A stretch of DNA of 64,000 nucleotides from Christiangramia fulva (lineage in GTDB: Bacteria; Bacteroidota; Bacteroidia; Flavobacteriales; Flavobacteriaceae). Each line of letters begins with the position of its first letter. Position 1 is the first letter of the stretch. Below are positions 34,886 through 44,600 of the stretch, one piece after another. A program made the translations under genes and the position numbers. The stretch spans positions 496,001 to 560,000 of the forward strand of contig NZ_CP028136.1 in NCBI RefSeq assembly GCF_003024155.1. Direction: 5' to 3'. The notes beneath the pieces were generated by a model. It was not told where the DNA came from. It searched no databases and saw only the letters and a program-made list of their open reading frames with translations.

Positions 34886-37879
34886 TTAAAAATTAACTTC
34901 TATACCCGCTGTAACACTTCTGAGATTTCCGATTCCTACTGAATAGGGATTTTCTGCATCCATCCCTTCATAAGAAGTTATCGTCCATAGGTTTTGACCA
35001 TGAAGAAATAGACTGCAATTTTTCATCCCTATTTTCGAAGTAAAATTTTGTGGAAAATTATACGCCAGAGTGAGTGTTTTCAACCTCCAATAAGAGGAAT
35101 TTCTATAAGGAAATGTAGAATTATAAGCATAAGTATGGGCTTGCTGGGATGCATAGGTTTGTGATATTCGTTGGAATGGCCCTTCCTCTTTTAAAGCCGA
35201 CAGTGCATAACCCAGGGCATTCCCTCTGTTTCCATATGAAAATTTGGGAATTATTCCTTCCTGCTTAACAAATTCCCAGAGGAAATTGAATGAAAAGCCC
35301 CCTAACCGGAAATTATTAATTATCCCGCCATAAAATTGGCGGTTCCGGTCTTTGATGACAATACGATCTTTATAATCATACCTCCCATCATCATTAACAT
35401 CCCTGACTGTGTAAAATCCGGTTTGAGGGTCCAGACCTGTATACTCATATAGTAACTCAATATTTAAAGGTTCCCCCACGCGGTAAGTGTTCGCATAACT
35501 AGATTCCTCTATTCCAGGATAACTGACCAATTTGTTTTTCGGAAAACTTAAATTTAAAGAGGTTTCCCACCTAAATTTTTGTTGTTCCATAGGAATTGCA
35601 TGTAATGAAAGTTCCCAACCGGTATTCTCAACCGTTGCAGGCAAATTAGCCTGAACTGAGGTAAAACCGGTTAGATATGGAAGTGGGTAACCTACCAGCT
35701 GGTTTGAAGATCTATTTTTGTAACGGCTAAGACTGAAACTTACCCTTTCATTCCAAAATCCCATTTCCAGGGCAAATTCCAATTTCTTGTTTACTTCCCA
35801 AGAATAATTCGGATTGGCTAAACCTGAAGGGTATAAGCCACCAGGCCCTCTTGTTGCCTCATATGCATCTAAATATCCATAATCCCCAATTTGGTCATTA
35901 CCCGTGGAACCATAGCTTCCTCGCAATTTTCCAAAACTTAGAAAGGGAAATGTCTTTTGCATAAATCCTTCATCACCAAAGATCCAGGCTGCACCGACAG
36001 CACCAAAATTGGCAAAACGATTATTGGGCCCAAAACGAGATGATCCATCACGCCTTCCGGTAAGGTTTAAAAAGTATTTCTGGTCCCAGTCAACCCCTAC
36101 TCTTGAAAAAACAGCATCATAATGATATTCGGTGTTAGAGCGATTTCCATTAGTAATTTTTTCTGCCGCTCCAATATTCCCAATGAGTGCTTCCGAAGCA
36201 TAGCCTTCTGCCAGGAAACTCTCGTGAAAGCTAGTATTTTCCTGGAATGTAGCTCCCAAAAGTGTTTTCAAATGGAATTTATTAAAGGAATTCTCATAAT
36301 TTATCTGAGGTTCGATTATCCATGATTTACGATCGGAGCGTAAATGAAACGATTTATGGGTTATGGCATCCGCAGGATTGTATGAGCGCTTAGGTTGTTT
36401 TCTTAATTCGTCTGATGTATATATCGTATATCCTAAACTGCTTTTTAGCTCCAAACCGGGAAAAACTTCGTAGGAAAGAGAAACATTTGAAATCAAATTT
36501 TTTGTTTCTTTATTATTAGTATTGAAATTACCTTCCAGAGGATTTTTTAATCCTGCAGCTCCCCAGTCTTCCCAATTCAAGCTACCATCTTCATTAAAAA
36601 CTTCGGGAGCATTAGGAGGGAGAAAAAGTGTTGAATTATCGTATCCCAAGCTTCCCACCAAATCATTACTATCAACCCCGTAATTCAAAGTAACACCCAA
36701 TTGGAACTTATTCTCACTGGAACTATGGTTCATATGGATATTGCCCGTTATTTTTTTATAATCATAATCGGCCGGATAGATTGAGCCCTGGGTAAAATAA
36801 GAGCCGCCAAAGCGGAATGAAGTTCTTTCATCCCCACCGGTAAAACTAAGACTGGTATTAGAAGTCTCAGCAGTACTGCCGTAAAGGAAATCCTGCCAAT
36901 CTGTGTAATTTTCCTGATCCCATAAAATAAGGTCAGGAGCATTGGAAGCTGTTGGTTGAATAGAATCATTTTCAAAAGCTCTCTGCCTTACCTGAATATA
37001 TTCTGGAGTGTTTAGTAAATCCAATCTACCTGGAACAGTAGCTGCACCATAATAAACCTTTGCCTGCAAACCTGTGCCAAGCGTACCTTTTTTCGTAGTA
37101 ATAAGCACTACTCCATTAGCCCCCCGAGAACCGTAAATGGCGGTAGCATCTGCATCTTTTAGGATTTCAATACTTTGAATATTGTTAATGTCAAGGTTAT
37201 TTAGAGGGTCTATTCCTACGTAAGAAAGGCTTGAATTAGTCTCTACGGGCGTGGAGTTAAAGGGGACCCCATCAATGATATATAGGGGATAATTACCCTC
37301 CTCCCGGAGACTATTAATACCCCTTATTCGTATAGTGGAGGCGGCACCGGGTTGAAATCCACCAGAAGTGACTTCTACGCCCGGCATCCTTCCCTGCAAA
37401 GCCTGTAGCGGACTCACCACCGGCTGATTCTCAATTTCCTCTGCAGTAACTCGTGAAATACTTCCAGTACTTTCTCTTTTAGTGGTGTTATAGTATCCTG
37501 CATTAATCTCTACCTCACCAAGAGAGGCGATATCTTCCTGTAATTGTACATCTACACTGGTCCTTCCCTGTAAGGGGACTTCAAGTTTTTTAAAACCAAT
37601 AGATGAAAAAACGAGGGTATCGCTGGCCGCTGCCTGTAGTTTATAGATACCTTCTTTATTGGTGGTAGTACCGTATTGTTTATTCTTTACGAGTACGGTA
37701 ACTCCCAGGAGTGGTTCTCCTGTTGGGCCGGTAACCTGCCCGGTTACCTCTTGCTGAAATGCAGATTTATAAAATTTAGGCGTTGCCGCCTTTGCCTGGA
37801 TCATGGCTAAAAACACCAAAAATCCCATGGCAAGTAGGAACATGATGATTAACATGGCCCTCCTGTAAAAATTTTTCAT
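34886..37879 (-). CDS. SusC/RagA-family TonB-linked transporter
   Basis: This ~997-residue outer-membrane transporter has a signal or anchor segment (MLIIMFLLAMGFLVFLAM, ~9-26), a carboxypeptidase-regulatory-like domain (VTGQVTGPTGEPLLGVTVLV), and a SusC-type plug with IESIEILKDADATAIYGSRG and ANGVVLITTKKG. A long barrel follows, ending in SVTAGIEVNF. The ATG at 37879 gives the signal peptide; an ATG at 37906 is also in frame. It leads the operon with SusD and the M16 peptidase, making a likely peptide-scavenging or peptide-processing locus. A strong hairpin in the leader (37926-37960) may control its mRNA. Confidence 0.9.
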   Translation of the reverse strand: MKNFYRRAMLIIMFLLAMGFLVFLAMIQAKAATPKFYKSAFQQEVTGQVTGPTGEPLLGVTVLVKNKQYGTTTNKEGIYKLQAAASDTLVFSSIGFKKLEVPLQGRTSVDVQLQEDIASLGEVEINAGYYNTTKRESTGSISRVTAEEIENQPVVSPLQALQGRMPGVEVTSGGFQPGAASTIRIRGINSLREEGNYPLYIIDGVPFNSTPVETNSSLSYVGIDPLNNLDINNIQSIEILKDADATAIYGSRGANGVVLITTKKGTLGTGLQAKVYYGAATVPGRLDLLNTPEYIQVRQRAFENDSIQPTASNAPDLILWDQENYTDWQDFLYGSTAETSNTSLSFTGGDERTSFRFGGSYFTQGSIYPADYDYKKITGNIHMNHSSSENKFQLGVTLNYGVDSNDLVGSLGYDNSTLFLPPNAPEVFNEDGSLNWEDWGAAGLKNPLEGNFNTNNKETKNLISNVSLSYEVFPGLELKSSLGYTIYTSDELRKQPKRSYNPADAITHKSFHLRSDRKSWIIEPQINYENSFNKFHLKTLLGATFQENTSFHESFLAEGYASEALIGNIGAAEKITNGNRSNTEYHYDAVFSRVGVDWDQKYFLNLTGRRDGSSRFGPNNRFANFGAVGAAWIFGDEGFMQKTFPFLSFGKLRGSYGSTGNDQIGDYGYLDAYEATRGPGGLYPSGLANPNYSWEVNKKLEFALEMGFWNERVSFSLSRYKNRSSNQLVGYPLPYLTGFTSVQANLPATVENTGWELSLHAIPMEQQKFRWETSLNLSFPKNKLVSYPGIEESSYANTYRVGEPLNIELLYEYTGLDPQTGFYTVRDVNDDGRYDYKDRIVIKDRNRQFYGGIINNFRLGGFSFNFLWEFVKQEGIIPKFSYGNRGNALGYALSALKEEGPFQRISQTYASQQAHTYAYNSTFPYRNSSYWRLKTLTLAYNFPQNFTSKIGMKNCSLFLHGQNLWTITSYEGMDAENPYSVGIGNLRSVTAGIEVNF

Positions 37880-37925
37880 AATTTTACACTGGTTAAAATG
37901 AAACATTAGTTTTATTTAAGCTTAG

Positions 37926-37965
37926 GCCTTCCCTGTACGACGCCAATCTCGAGGGAAGGCTTTTT
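37926..37965. promoter_or_regulatory. Strong hairpin in the susC-type gene leader
   Basis: GCCTTCCCT (37926-37934) pairs with AGGGAAGGC (37952-37960), followed by TTTTT on the + strand. On + it would be an intrinsic terminator, but no rightward gene ends here. Read leftward, it lies in the 5' leader of the SusC-type gene 47-81 bases before the ATG, where it could form a regulatory mRNA stem. Confidence 0.5.
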
Positions 37966-38612
37966 GCTTTTACCCGCACAAACGAGTGTTCATCTTTCTT
38001 TTTTAAATGCCCCTTATGGGCTTCATAAGCATTTTTTTAACTGACTAATTCAAACTATTTGGAGCAAAAAAAGCATCCTGGTTCCTACAAAAATCCCAGC
38101 CTTCATCTTCCCTTATTGCGATGAAAAGCTTCCCACCCAAACTACCAATACAGTAGGGATTTGCATTGGCAACCCACGGGATTGTTGTGATTTGACCTGT
38201 TCCCGCAAACAGGAATTAGAAACTACACTTAAAAAAGTGCCGGCCACCCTGGCCTATTATGTAGGGAATAATGCTAATGCGAAATCTTTGGTGAAGAAAC
38301 ATAAGCTTTGAGAAGAAAAGTAAGCGCATAAAAAATGGGCGCGAAACTATACTTATGCCAATAAGGTACTGGTATACCGTGCAACAATAAGTAAGCCCAC
38401 GCCCGGGTCGTGAGCATTTCACCTATCATCTCGTTGCTAAAATTACCAGTTTTAATTGGCGAGACTCTAAGCGAATGCTTCTAATATTATCTAAAGAAGA
38501 ATCGCAAATTTAATATTCTAAAATCAAATATAAGAAAAGATTTTAATTGTAGTTCATTTAGGCTACATTATTTTTTCAAATTTTATCAAACTTTCCCTTT
38601 CATGTTATTACA
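37966..38612 (+). other. Gap with a decayed, unrecognised coding fragment
   Basis: No intact gene is present. A rightward frame at 38159-38311 reads ICIGNPRDCCDLTCSRKQEL, then LAYYVGNNANAKSLVKKHKL, with no start codon and a stop just upstream. A second stretch near 38413-38512 in another frame reads EHFTYHLVAKITSFNWRDSK. Together they look like pieces of a frameshifted gene, but I do not recognise the family. The remainder is AT-rich and featureless. Confidence 0.35.
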
Positions 38613-38855
38613 ATGGTAGGGAACAATTTAGATAGAAATTTAGTGGCCTTTGGGAAAAAGGTTAAATATTATAGAACTAAGGAAAAAAAACTCAGTTTAA
38701 GGGGATTGGCAAAAAGGTGTGATGTGGAACATAGCAAAATAGCTAAAATTGAAAAAGGGCAAGTAAAAATACAATTACCTACCGTCTTTGAGCTGGCGAA
38801 AGGATTAGAAATTCATCCGAAAGAATTATTTAATTTTGAGGTTAATTTAGATTAA
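38613..38855 (+). CDS. XRE-family HTH regulator
   Basis: This 80-residue protein is almost entirely one Cro/C1-type helix-turn-helix. FGKKVKYYRTKEKKLSLRGL, AKRCDVEHSKIAKIEKGQVK and PTVFELAKGLEIHPKELFNF cover the five helices. Such short stand-alone regulators are common in Bacteroidota. There is no toxin or modification gene next to it, so no role can be assigned beyond DNA binding. It is preceded by AT-rich sequence and followed at 39086 by a converging cytochrome gene. Confidence 0.85.
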   Translation: MVGNNLDRNLVAFGKKVKYYRTKEKKLSLRGLAKRCDVEHSKIAKIEKGQVKIQLPTVFELAKGLEIHPKELFNFEVNLD

Positions 38856-39085
38856 ATCAGAATTTGGATCACTGTATTTATCTAAAATATCACCAGTAAT
38901 AAAACTTCTTTTTCATACAATCTTGTTGCTCTCCACATCTTATTCTATTTCTACAAAAAATCTATAAAAGGCATAAAAAGCAAAACGACGGCCTACCTCC
39001 TGCCGGTTGTTCCAAAATCTCCAATGGTGAAAACCAGAGCATATTGAGTTTGGCTATTTCGGAGTGATGGTGCCACTTTAAGGAT

Positions 39086-39616
39086 TTATTCGCTTTTTTT
39101 TCTCTCCTTTTCCTGTTCTTTCTCTTTTCTATTGTCCCTATCAGGATCATAGGTCTTATACATTTTTCCCATTTGCGACAAATATTTTTCAGGATTAGGT
39201 GCGCCGCGATGGCACAATACACAGTTTACCACCTGCACCTGTTTGGGTTTTGGATCGGGAAAGTAGGGTTGAAAATAATTGGCGTTTACCTCATTGGTCA
39301 TTTTAATCATTCCACGTGCAATTACCTTCTCGAGTTTTTCATCACTGGGAAAATCTAATTTGGTGGGATCTTCTTTACTTGGTGTATGACAATAATTGCA
39401 GTGTACACTAAGGGAGGTTTCATAATTCTTCATAAGCCCCATGAGGCTGTCTTTTGTAATATCCTGCGGAAGAACTTTAAGGTTTTTCCACCGACTTTGA
39501 GTTACAACGTATCCTTTGTCGGGATTATGAGCAGCTTTGAAAGCATAAAGTCCCAGCACTGCCAATGAAATTGCGGCAGCAGAAAAAAACCAGGTTAGTT
39601 TTTTTTTAAATTTCAT
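39086..39616 (-). CDS. Dihaem cytochrome c
   Basis: This 176-residue exported protein has an N-terminal membrane or signal helix (WFFSAAAISLAVLGLYAFKA, ~9-28) and two CxxCH haem sites: HCNYCHTPS at ~75 and NCVLCHRGAP at ~130. The segment between them (SDEKLEKVIARGMIKMTNEV) fits the photosynthetic-reaction-centre cytochrome c subunit family as found in non-phototrophic Bacteroidota. The C-terminal tail is highly charged (KEKEQEKERKKSE). A role in periplasmic electron transfer is inferred. It is monocistronic, and no oxidase or dehydrogenase neighbour shows its partner. Confidence 0.85.
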   Translation of the reverse strand: MKFKKKLTWFFSAAAISLAVLGLYAFKAAHNPDKGYVVTQSRWKNLKVLPQDITKDSLMGLMKNYETSLSVHCNYCHTPSKEDPTKLDFPSDEKLEKVIARGMIKMTNEVNANYFQPYFPDPKPKQVQVVNCVLCHRGAPNPEKYLSQMGKMYKTYDPDRDNRKEKEQEKERKKSE

Positions 39617-39699
39617 AATGATTTTGTTAAAGAAATTCCGGGATTAAGTTATTCAAAATATATTTTAGATTTAGTTTAAATAATTTCATTGGGAGTTAT

Positions 39700-39840
39700 T
39701 GGTTGGAACCGCCTCGCCAGTTGGCAGAGTAATGGGACGCGGATTTGTCGGCTAACCGATTTTATTTGTCATGGAAATAATTTAGTTCTTTTCTCTAAAA
39801 CCCGCCATTTGCGGTAAACGATGTTATAAGCTGGTGCGAC
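39700..39840 (-). repeat. Dispersed repeat copy A, behind the 39909 gene
   Basis: This is a diverged member of the family at 40566, 41334, 53044 and 54031. Shared blocks on + are GGGACGCGGATTTGTCGGCT and a right part with CCCGCCATTTGCG followed by an AGCTGG-type end. It sits about 70 bases downstream of the stop of the leftward gene 39909-40445, the position in which the other copies also lie relative to their genes. Confidence 0.5.
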
Positions 39841-39908
39841 ATCTATGTCAACCTTAGTTTTTAAGAATACAAAATTCGAGTTACAATAAAATTTCTTACT
39901 ATAAGTTT

Positions 39909-40445
39909 TTAGTTCTTCTTTAGATGGACCTGGATTCCAATTCCTAATAAAAGGGTATGGCTTCCAATATATTGATTTTGAGTCGTAGAATTTAAGTAGT
40001 TAAGGAATATTTCATAAGCTACACTATTATTTAGAAATATAGCAATCCCACCTTTAGCCGAAAATTCTTGTGAATTATTTTCATTAATTAAACTAAAACG
40101 ATAAGAACCCTCTATAAAAGGGTTTACCATTTTTTCTTCATCTAAAAAATAAAACCTTAAAAAAGGTGATACCAAGAGCCTTTTAAAATTTGAATTTCCA
40201 TTATCTGATTTGTAATGATTAAGGTCGAAATCCAACCTACTACCAAATGCGAATTTATCCCAAATGAAATAACCTATATCAGGTGATAAGTTAATATTAA
40301 ATGCCTCCGAATCAACTGCACCTTCTGGTTTACTTTTTGAATAAGAAAAAGAAATACCACCTCCTACAAGCCAGTTATTTTTAGTTATTTGCGCATTTAA
40401 ACTTAAGGATGTTACCAAAAGTAATAATGAGATAATTTTCTTCAT
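39909..40445 (-). CDS. Outer-membrane beta-barrel protein
   Basis: This 178-residue protein has a signal peptide (residues 1-18, ending in SLNAQ) and a small barrel with alternating strands: NWLVGGGISFSYSKSKPEGA, LSPDIGYFIWDKFAFGSRLD and PFLRFYFLDEEKMVNPFIEG. It ends LLLGIGIQVHLKKN. It fits the porin-family or OmpW-like outer-membrane proteins common in Bacteroidota. The substrate is unknown. Its 3' side carries dispersed repeat A, making a cassette-like unit. The codon use is AT-rich and unlike the conjugative module. Confidence 0.75.
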   Translation of the reverse strand: MKKIISLLLLVTSLSLNAQITKNNWLVGGGISFSYSKSKPEGAVDSEAFNINLSPDIGYFIWDKFAFGSRLDFDLNHYKSDNGNSNFKRLLVSPFLRFYFLDEEKMVNPFIEGSYRFSLINENNSQEFSAKGGIAIFLNNSVAYEIFLNYLNSTTQNQYIGSHTLLLGIGIQVHLKKN

Positions 40446-40565
40446 ATAAATTAAAATTCGAGGAATTTAATTATTTGTAAGCGTGGTAATTTGTTTTTGG
40501 GATTTTGAAATTTTAGCCATTTAATTAAAATTTGTAAAGATATCAGTTCAGGAGCACTTGCTTAT

Positions 40566-40697
40566 AATGGTTCGCGGTTACAAGTTGCGGAGTAGGAGCC
40601 AAGATTAGTCGGCTTACCCATTTTCTTTCCTGGTATCTAAAATTACACTTTTTCTACAATTACCCGTAATTTGAGATGAGCTGTTGGCAGAAATATG
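40566..40697 (-). repeat. Dispersed repeat copy B, behind the 40788 gene
   Basis: On + it reads GGTTCGCGGTTACAAGTTGC, then CTAAAATTACACTTTTTCTA and a right end GAGATGAGCTGTTGGCAG. It is closely matched by copy C at 41334-41460, and the match continues rightward into the end of the lipoprotein gene, so B and C belong to one duplicated segment. The remaining bases of this gap hold no gene. Confidence 0.65.
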
Positions 40698-40787
40698 GTT
40701 AGTTGTATTATTACTTTTAATAAATCTGAATTTATTTAAATTGGATAGCTATTATTTAATTAAATCAATCCTGATCTGTTAGGATTT

Positions 40788-41156
40788 TCATTTTTCAAAG
40801 GTCACAAATTTTAATGGATCAGGATCTTCAGGTATGCTTGCATAAAAGATATTTTGTATCTCAAATTTCTTACTGCTTATAATATTAATTTGTAAATCCC
40901 ATTGTTGAGATAAATCACGAGTTGGAGTAAGTTCTATAATATTATCTCTCAATACGTAGATAAATTCTTCTTCTGTCGAATTTCTAGCATTTAAAATTAA
41001 CCTGTTATTATCAATAAAATTTAAAGTATGAGTTTCGGAAAATGGTAAAGTCTCAGTATAAATTCCCAATAAACGTTCGTTATTATTGTCTTCTTCCTTG
41101 CTACACGAAGCAGCAATTATTAAAATTCCGATGAAAATTAATTTTTTTAGTTCCAT
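40788..41156 (-). CDS. Small lipoprotein of unknown function
   Basis: This 122-residue protein has a lipoprotein signal (FIGILIIAASCSKEED, Cys at ~18), an Asn/Glu-rich linker and a lipocalin-like small beta body: RLLGIYTETLPFSETHTLNF, then YVLRDNIIELTPTRDLSQQW. It ends IPEDPDPLKFVTFEK. I recognise no named family. The last ~18 codons and the downstream repeat are duplicated at 41334-41610, next to the CRISPR array. It is the kind of short secreted gene found in cassette-like units across this island. Confidence 0.65.
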   Translation of the reverse strand: MELKKLIFIGILIIAASCSKEEDNNNERLLGIYTETLPFSETHTLNFIDNNRLILNARNSTEEEFIYVLRDNIIELTPTRDLSQQWDLQINIISSKKFEIQNIFYASIPEDPDPLKFVTFEK

Positions 41157-41333
41157 ACTCTCTTTTTTAAAAGATGCGAATAAGTCCCAAAAGTTGCGTC
41201 AATTTAAACTCTATTCTTTTATTTTAATTTTTTAAAGAATTTTGGGATAACCTTATTTGTGTTTCAAAATCAGGATTTTATCATTGAGTTACCAATATTC
41301 CAAAAAAATTATCTAGGTTCTTTGTAATTCTCA

Positions 41334-41460
41334 ACCGTTGGCGGTTCGCAAGTTGCGGGAGTGGGACGCGGACTTGTCGACTTGACCATTTTTTCCTGGT
41401 TTCTAAAATTACGCTTTTTCTACAATCACCCGAAATATGAGATGAGCCGTTGGCACAAGT
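41334..41460 (-). repeat. Dispersed repeat copy C, next to the CRISPR array
   Basis: CCGTTGGCGGTTCGCAAGTT opens the element on +, and GATGAGCCGTTGGCACAAG closes it. The middle has CTAAAATTACGCTTTTTCTA. Both ends contain CCGTTGGC, and inner parts (GCGGGAGTGGG and CACCCGAAATATGAG) are weakly complementary. It is the best-preserved copy of the family and precedes the copied tail of the lipoprotein gene. Confidence 0.65.
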
Positions 41461-41553
41461 ATGGTTAGCTGGATTATTTCTTTTAATAAATCCGAATTTA
41501 TTTAATATGGATAGCTGTTTTTTAATTAATTCAATCCTGATCTGTTGGGATTT

Positions 41554-41610
41554 TCATTTTTCAAATGTCACAAATTGTAATGGATCAGGATCTTCAGGTA
41601 CTGCTTGTCA
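41554..41610 (-). pseudogene. Copied 3' tail of the lipoprotein gene
   Basis: Read leftward this gives PEDPDPLQFVTFEK and a TGA at 41554, one residue different from the end of the intact gene at 40788 (PEDPDPLKFVTFEK). The match runs on through the downstream sequence into repeat C. Nothing of the gene body is present: similarity stops around 41615, where the CRISPR array begins. It arose by duplication of the gene end with its repeat. Confidence 0.75.
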
Positions 41611-41628
41611 TAAAGTCGTAAGGTTTGG

Positions 41629-44600
41629 GTTGTGAATTGCTTTCAGAATTGTATTTTTAATCAGGATTCACAGGTATGGAAACTACAACACCACAAGCCG
41701 AAAAGTTGTGAATTGCTTTCAGAATTGTATTTTTAATCAGGATTCACAGGAGAAGAATAACGAAGTATATGACAAGCTTTGTTGTGAATTGCTTTCAGAA
41801 TTGTATTTTTAATCAGGATTCACAGGAAAGAATGAGATATTATTCCCTTCTTCCTGGTTGTGAATTGCTTTCAGAATTGTATTTTTAATCAGGATTCACA
41901 GGCTACCTGTCTTAATGCTAATCGTTGCTCTTGTTGTGAATTGCTTTCAGAATTGTATTTTTAATCAGGATTCACAGGGAGGTATTAAAAGAGAAAAGGC
42001 AACCGATAGTTGTGAATTGCTTTCAGAATTGTATTTTTAATCAGGATTCACAGGGAAGCGTAACGGTGGCGTTATGTTCAGTTTGTTGTGAATTGCTTTC
42101 AGAATTGTATTTTTAATCAGGATTCACAGGGAAATGTTTTTGAAAGAACTGACAACTACAGTTGTGAATTGCTTTCAGAATTGTATTTTTAATCAGGATT
42201 CACAGGTGAAGTACAATAAAGACCTGCTCGAAACATGTTGTGAATTGCTTTCAGAATTGTATTTTTAATCAGGATTCACAGGGATCAGTTCGCGCTCCCG
42301 CAGTCAAAAGCCGTTGTGAATTGCTTTCAGAATTGTATTTTTAATCAGGATTCACAGGACAGAACCCAGGAAGAAATACAGGCCGATAGTTGTGAATTGC
42401 TTTCAGAATTGTATTTTTAATCAGGATTCACAGGTTTTGCTTTAATAGGGGTAGCTGTTGATGTGTTGTGAATTGCTTTCAGAATTGTATTTTTAATCAG
42501 GATTCACAGGAAGCCAAAAAGAATGGTAACGTAAAGCTTAGTTGTGAATTGCTTTCAGAATTGTATTTTTAATCAGGATTCACAGGGCAATTTTTAAAAG
42601 ACAATGCCGAAAGGTCGTTGTGAATTGCTTTCAGAATTGTATTTTTAATCAGGATTCACAGGCCCCTACTCCTGTTAACCCTACAGACGATTGTTGTGAA
42701 TTGCTTTCAGAATTGTATTTTTAATCAGGATTCACAGGTCAGCGTGGTTTTACCCTAATGAAAATACCGTTGTGAATTGCTTTCAGAATTGTATTTTTAA
42801 TCAGGATTCACAGGGCTCTCCACATTCATATTATCGGCAATCCGTTGTGAATTGCTTTCAGAATTGTATTTTTAATCAGGATTCACAGGAGAAATTTTCG
42901 GCCATCAGTTCCAGGGCTGTTGTGAATTGCTTTCAGAATTGTATTTTTAATCAGGATTCACAGGTTTTGGTTTCAATTCTTCTCTTACCTACTAGTTGTG
43001 AATTGCTTTCAGAATTGTATTTTTAATCAGGATTCACAGGGCAAGGCTTAATTGTTCTATGGCTAATTGGGTTGTGAATTGCTTTCAGAATTGTATTTTT
43101 AATCAGGATTCACAGGCAGATAAAAAACGTTCTGCTCTTTCAATAGTTGTGAATTGCTTTCAGAATTGTATTTTTAATCAGGATTCACAGGTGATCTGCA
43201 TACATAGTGTCTAAGTCATTAGTTGTGAATTGCTTTCAGAATTGTATTTTTAATCAGGATTCACAGGTTTCAAATTTGTAGGTACCAAACTTTCAGGTTG
43301 TGAATTGCTTTCAGAATTGTATTTTTAATCAGGATTCACAGGGTGTGAACTTTACCATCGATAATATCGAAGTTGTGAATTGCTTTCAGAATTGTATTTT
43401 TAATCAGGATTCACAGGCCTTCATATTAACGGTAGCCGAACGGTAAAGTTGTGAATTGCTTTCAGAATTGTATTTTTAATCAGGATTCACAGGAATCCAA
43501 GATCAAATAACATCTATTAACTAGTTGTGAATTGCTTTCAGAATTGTATTTTTAATCAGGATTCACAGGTACGGACTTGGACAAACGGGTGTATTGGAAG
43601 TTGTGAATTGCTTTCAGAATTGTATTTTTAATCAGGATTCACAGGATCACTTAAAAAATTCCTCGCTTCAGCCAGGTTGTGAATTGCTTTCAGAATTGTA
43701 TTTTTAATCAGGATTCACAGGACACTTCTATGGCCGGTGCAAAGTATGTAAGTTGTGAATTGCTTTCAGAATTGTATTTTTAATCAGGATTCACAGGAGA
43801 GCATTTTGACGGTGCGACCCTCACCGAGTTGTGAATTGCTTTCAGAATTGTATTTTTAATCAGGATTCACAGGTTTTTCCTGCTGCTTGCCATCACCTAT
43901 CCAGTTGTGAATTGCTTTCAGAATTGTATTTTTAATCAGGATTCACAGGAAAGCAACGGTGGAATCTGCTGTCACCTAAGTTGTGAATTGCTTTCAGAAT
44001 TGTATTTTTAATCAGGATTCACAGGTCAAAGGGATTTACTTAGTCAGCCTGTTAAGTTGTGAATTGCTTTCAGAATTGTATTTTTAATCAGGATTCACAG
44101 GTTGAAATATCGAAGCTTTCAAACATTGACGGTTGTGAATTGCTTTCAGAATTGTATTTTTAATCAGGATTCACAGGTGTGGTACCTATAGGATAGATGC
44201 CTTTTCAGTTGTGAATTGCTTTCAGAATTGTATTTTTAATCAGGATTCACAGGTAAGTCCCAACATATATTATTCATTTCATGTTGTGAATTGCTTTCAG
44301 AATTGTATTTTTAATCAGGATTCACAGGTCACCAGGTAACAGAAAGGCAGGAAAAAAGGTTGTGAATTGCTTTCAGAATTGTATTTTTAATCAGGATTCA
44401 CAGGCTTAACCCGGCATCAATCATAATTAGAACTGTTGTGAATTGCTTTCAGAATTGTATTTTTAATCAGGATTCACAGGATACCGTATTCAAAGCCATA
44501 CAGGATGGCGGTTGTGAATTGCTTTCAGAATTGTATTTTTAATCAGGATTCACAGGCATCCTGCGACATATCGCCTCTTATGGCCTGTTGTGAATTGCTT

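Noticed and set aside
41450..41635. Rightward 61-codon frame before the array
   Set aside because: It is antisense to the copied lipoprotein tail and repeat C and shows no protein features.
42772..43026. Open frame of 84 codons inside the CRISPR array
   Set aside because: It is the translation of consecutive repeats and spacers; the repeated NCFQNCIFNQDSQ is the repeat itself.
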